A stretch of DNA of 64,000 nucleotides, from NCBI RefSeq assembly GCF_022549225.1, contig NZ_JAKZFD010000005.1, forward strand, positions 248,001-312,000, read 5' to 3'. The notes beneath the pieces are model-generated. The model ran no database searches and was not told where the DNA came from. It saw only the letters and a list, made by a program, of their open reading frames with translations. This DNA is from Pelomonas sp. CA6 (GTDB taxonomy: Bacteria; Pseudomonadota; Gammaproteobacteria; Burkholderiales; Burkholderiaceae_C). The translations under genes were made by a program, and so were the position numbers. Below are positions 62,472 through 64,000 of the stretch, one piece after another. Within the stretch, counting starts at the first letter, position 1; every line of letters starts with the position of its first letter.

Positions 62472-63983
62472 ATGGACTTTCTTTCGGTGTTCGATGGCAA
62501 TGCGCGCAAGACGCCCGACCATCCCTGCCTGCGCGTCCAGGGGCGCTCGATCAGCTACGCGCAGCTGCAGGCCGCGTCCTACCGCGCCGCGCGGGTGCTC
62601 GCCGCGCAGGGGCTGGGGCCTGGCGACCGGCTGGCCCTGGTGTGCTTCAACACGCCGGGCTTTCTGATCGCACTGCTGGGCGCCTGGCGCCTGGGCGCGG
62701 CCGTGGTGCCGGTCAACCACAAGCTGCAGACGCCCGAGCTGCGCCATCAGCTCCGCCACAGCGGCGCGCGCCTGTGCCTGGCCGACGCGGCACTGGCGCC
62801 GCAGCTGCAGCCGCTGGCGGCGCTGTGCCCCATGCTGTCCACCGAGGGCGCGGTGGCGGGCTGGGGTGATTTCGACGCTTTGTGCGCGGCGGCGCCGGAG
62901 CAGGCGCCGGCCTTGCCGCCGGTCGACGAGAACGCGCTGGCCGAGCTGCTCTACACCTCGGGCACCACCGGCCTGCCCAAGGGCTGCATGCTGGGCCACC
63001 GCCAGGTGCTGCTGGCGGCCATCACGGCGGCGCTGGCGCTGTCCATCACGCGCGCCGAGCGCACGTTGATGGCCATGCCCATCTGGCATTCGTCGCCGCT
63101 GAACAACTGGCTGCTCGGCACGCTGTACATGGGCGGCACCGCCGTGCTGCTGCGCGAATACCACCCGCAGCACTTCCTGCAGGCGGTGCAGGACGAGCGC
63201 GTCACGCTGTACTTCGGCGCGCCGGTGTCCTACTTCGCGCCGCTGCAGCGGGTGGCGGACTTCGCCGCCTTCGACCTCTCCAGCGTGCGCGCCTGGATCT
63301 ATGGCGGCGGCCCGATCGGCGCGGAGCAGGCGCGCCAGCTGATGCGCGCCTACCGCAGCGAGCGCTTCTTCCAGGTCTATGGCATGACCGAAACCGGCCC
63401 GGTGGGCACCACGCTTTATCCGGAGGAGCAGATTGCCAAGGCCGGCTCGATCGGCCGCAGCGCCTTGCCTGGCGTGGACCTGCGCCTGGTGCGCGACGAC
63501 GGGCGGGACGCGGCGCCTGATGAGACGGGCGAGATCTGGCTGCGTGCCGGCAGCGTGATGCAGGGCTATCTGGACGACCCCGAGGCCACCCGCAACGCCT
63601 TCGCCGATGGTGGCTGGTACCGCAGCGGCGATCTGGCCCGCCGTGACGAGGACGGCTATCTGTTCATCGTCGACCGCAGCAAGGACATGATCGTCACCGG
63701 CGGCGAGAACGTCTATTCCAAGGAGGTGGAGGACCAACTGGCCACGCATCCGCAGCTGGCCGATGTGGCCGTGGTCGGTCGCCCGCACCCGGAATGGGGC
63801 GAGACGGTGGTGGCCCATGTCGTGGTCCGCCCCGGCGAATCGCTCAGCGAGCAGGCGCTGAAGGACTTCCTGGCCGAGCGGCTGGCGCGCTACAAGATTC
63901 CGCGCGAGTTCGTCTTCGCCGACGCGCTGCCGCGCACGCCGACCGGCAAGCTGCAGAAGTTTCTGCTGCGCCGCCGGCCTTAG
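62472..63983 (+). CDS. acyl-CoA ligase (AMP-forming) 2
   Basis: Encodes 503 residues of the ANL superfamily, similar to crotonobetaine/fatty acid ligases. A3 motif YTSGTTGLPKGCMLGH, FQVYGMTETGPVG, DGYLFIVDRSKDMIVTGGENVYS and the C-terminal Lys in RTPTGKLQKFLLR are intact. It is shorter than the ligase at 33684 and clearly a different subfamily. GAGGAGACAGGACAG lies before its ATG. It is probably cotranscribed with the AidB-type gene. The last 17 bases of the window after it hold nothing recognisable. Confidence 0.9.
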   Translation: MDFLSVFDGNARKTPDHPCLRVQGRSISYAQLQAASYRAARVLAAQGLGPGDRLALVCFNTPGFLIALLGAWRLGAAVVPVNHKLQTPELRHQLRHSGARLCLADAALAPQLQPLAALCPMLSTEGAVAGWGDFDALCAAAPEQAPALPPVDENALAELLYTSGTTGLPKGCMLGHRQVLLAAITAALALSITRAERTLMAMPIWHSSPLNNWLLGTLYMGGTAVLLREYHPQHFLQAVQDERVTLYFGAPVSYFAPLQRVADFAAFDLSSVRAWIYGGGPIGAEQARQLMRAYRSERFFQVYGMTETGPVGTTLYPEEQIAKAGSIGRSALPGVDLRLVRDDGRDAAPDETGEIWLRAGSVMQGYLDDPEATRNAFADGGWYRSGDLARRDEDGYLFIVDRSKDMIVTGGENVYSKEVEDQLATHPQLADVAVVGRPHPEWGETVVAHVVVRPGESLSEQALKDFLAERLARYKIPREFVFADALPRTPTGKLQKFLLRRRP

Positions 63984-64000
63984 GCAGGGCCAGCCGGCCT

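Overview
The window is high-GC DNA (about two thirds or more G+C by eye), densely packed, with no tRNA, rRNA, CRISPR array, insertion sequence or phage gene that I could find. Gene content and protein style (class I PHB synthase with phaA and phaB, an NtrBC-controlled glnA, Liv-type ABC importer genes next to acyl-CoA ligases, SelO/MsrB, and TonB receptors beginning ERVEVTGSSIKR) point to a betaproteobacterium of the order Burkholderiales, most like the Roseateles/Mitsuaria/Pelomonas group. The genus is an inference; no marker gene is present to settle it.

Layout, left part (1-33.4 kb). A LapG-like protease (cut by the window edge) and a LapD-like c-di-GMP receptor open the window. Housekeeping genes follow (NUDIX hydrolase, maiA, pgeF). 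The polyhydroxybutyrate set phaC-phaA-phaB comes next, with a degenerate ABC-type ATPase translationally coupled to phaB. Then come rnk, a lipoprotein, an IclR regulator divergent from an AIM24-family gene, and an envelope-flavoured run: beta-propeller, polysaccharide deacetylase, di-iron hydroxylase, EI24 protein. A CinA-like gene precedes the nitrogen block glnA-(DUF4124-like)-glnL-glnG; glnA has two NtrC sites and a sigma-54 promoter visible in the sequence. A mixed stretch follows: MBL hydrolase, def, FecR/DUF6600 protein, tesA divergent from ybbA. After that is an overlapping minus-strand chain selO-msrB-yciB-bolA plus a parvulin, and a chemoreceptor.

Layout, right part (33.7-64 kb). This is a fatty-acid or acyl-acid catabolic island, almost all on the plus strand. 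It holds an acyl-CoA ligase, a complete Liv-type (HAAT) ABC importer, a fused enoyl-CoA hydratase/3-hydroxyacyl-CoA dehydrogenase, a thiolase, two hotdog thioesterases, a chemoreceptor, an acyl-CoA dehydrogenase and an SDR. Two large TonB-dependent receptors follow, then a CurA-type reductase, an ElaA acetyltransferase, another SDR and a flavoprotein. A TetR regulator divergent from an AidB-type acyl-CoA dehydrogenase and a second acyl-CoA ligase close the window.

How the parts may work together. The right half encodes every step expected for capture, import, activation and beta-oxidation of a carboxylic acid, and its acetyl-CoA product could feed the PHB genes at 5-9 kb. An identical 21-bp element centred on the palindrome GAACGATCGTTC lies upstream of both the fused beta-oxidation gene (40785-40805) and the CurA-type reductase (56215-56235), which suggests one regulator controls both. 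The substrate of the importer and of the TonB receptors cannot be read from the sequence.
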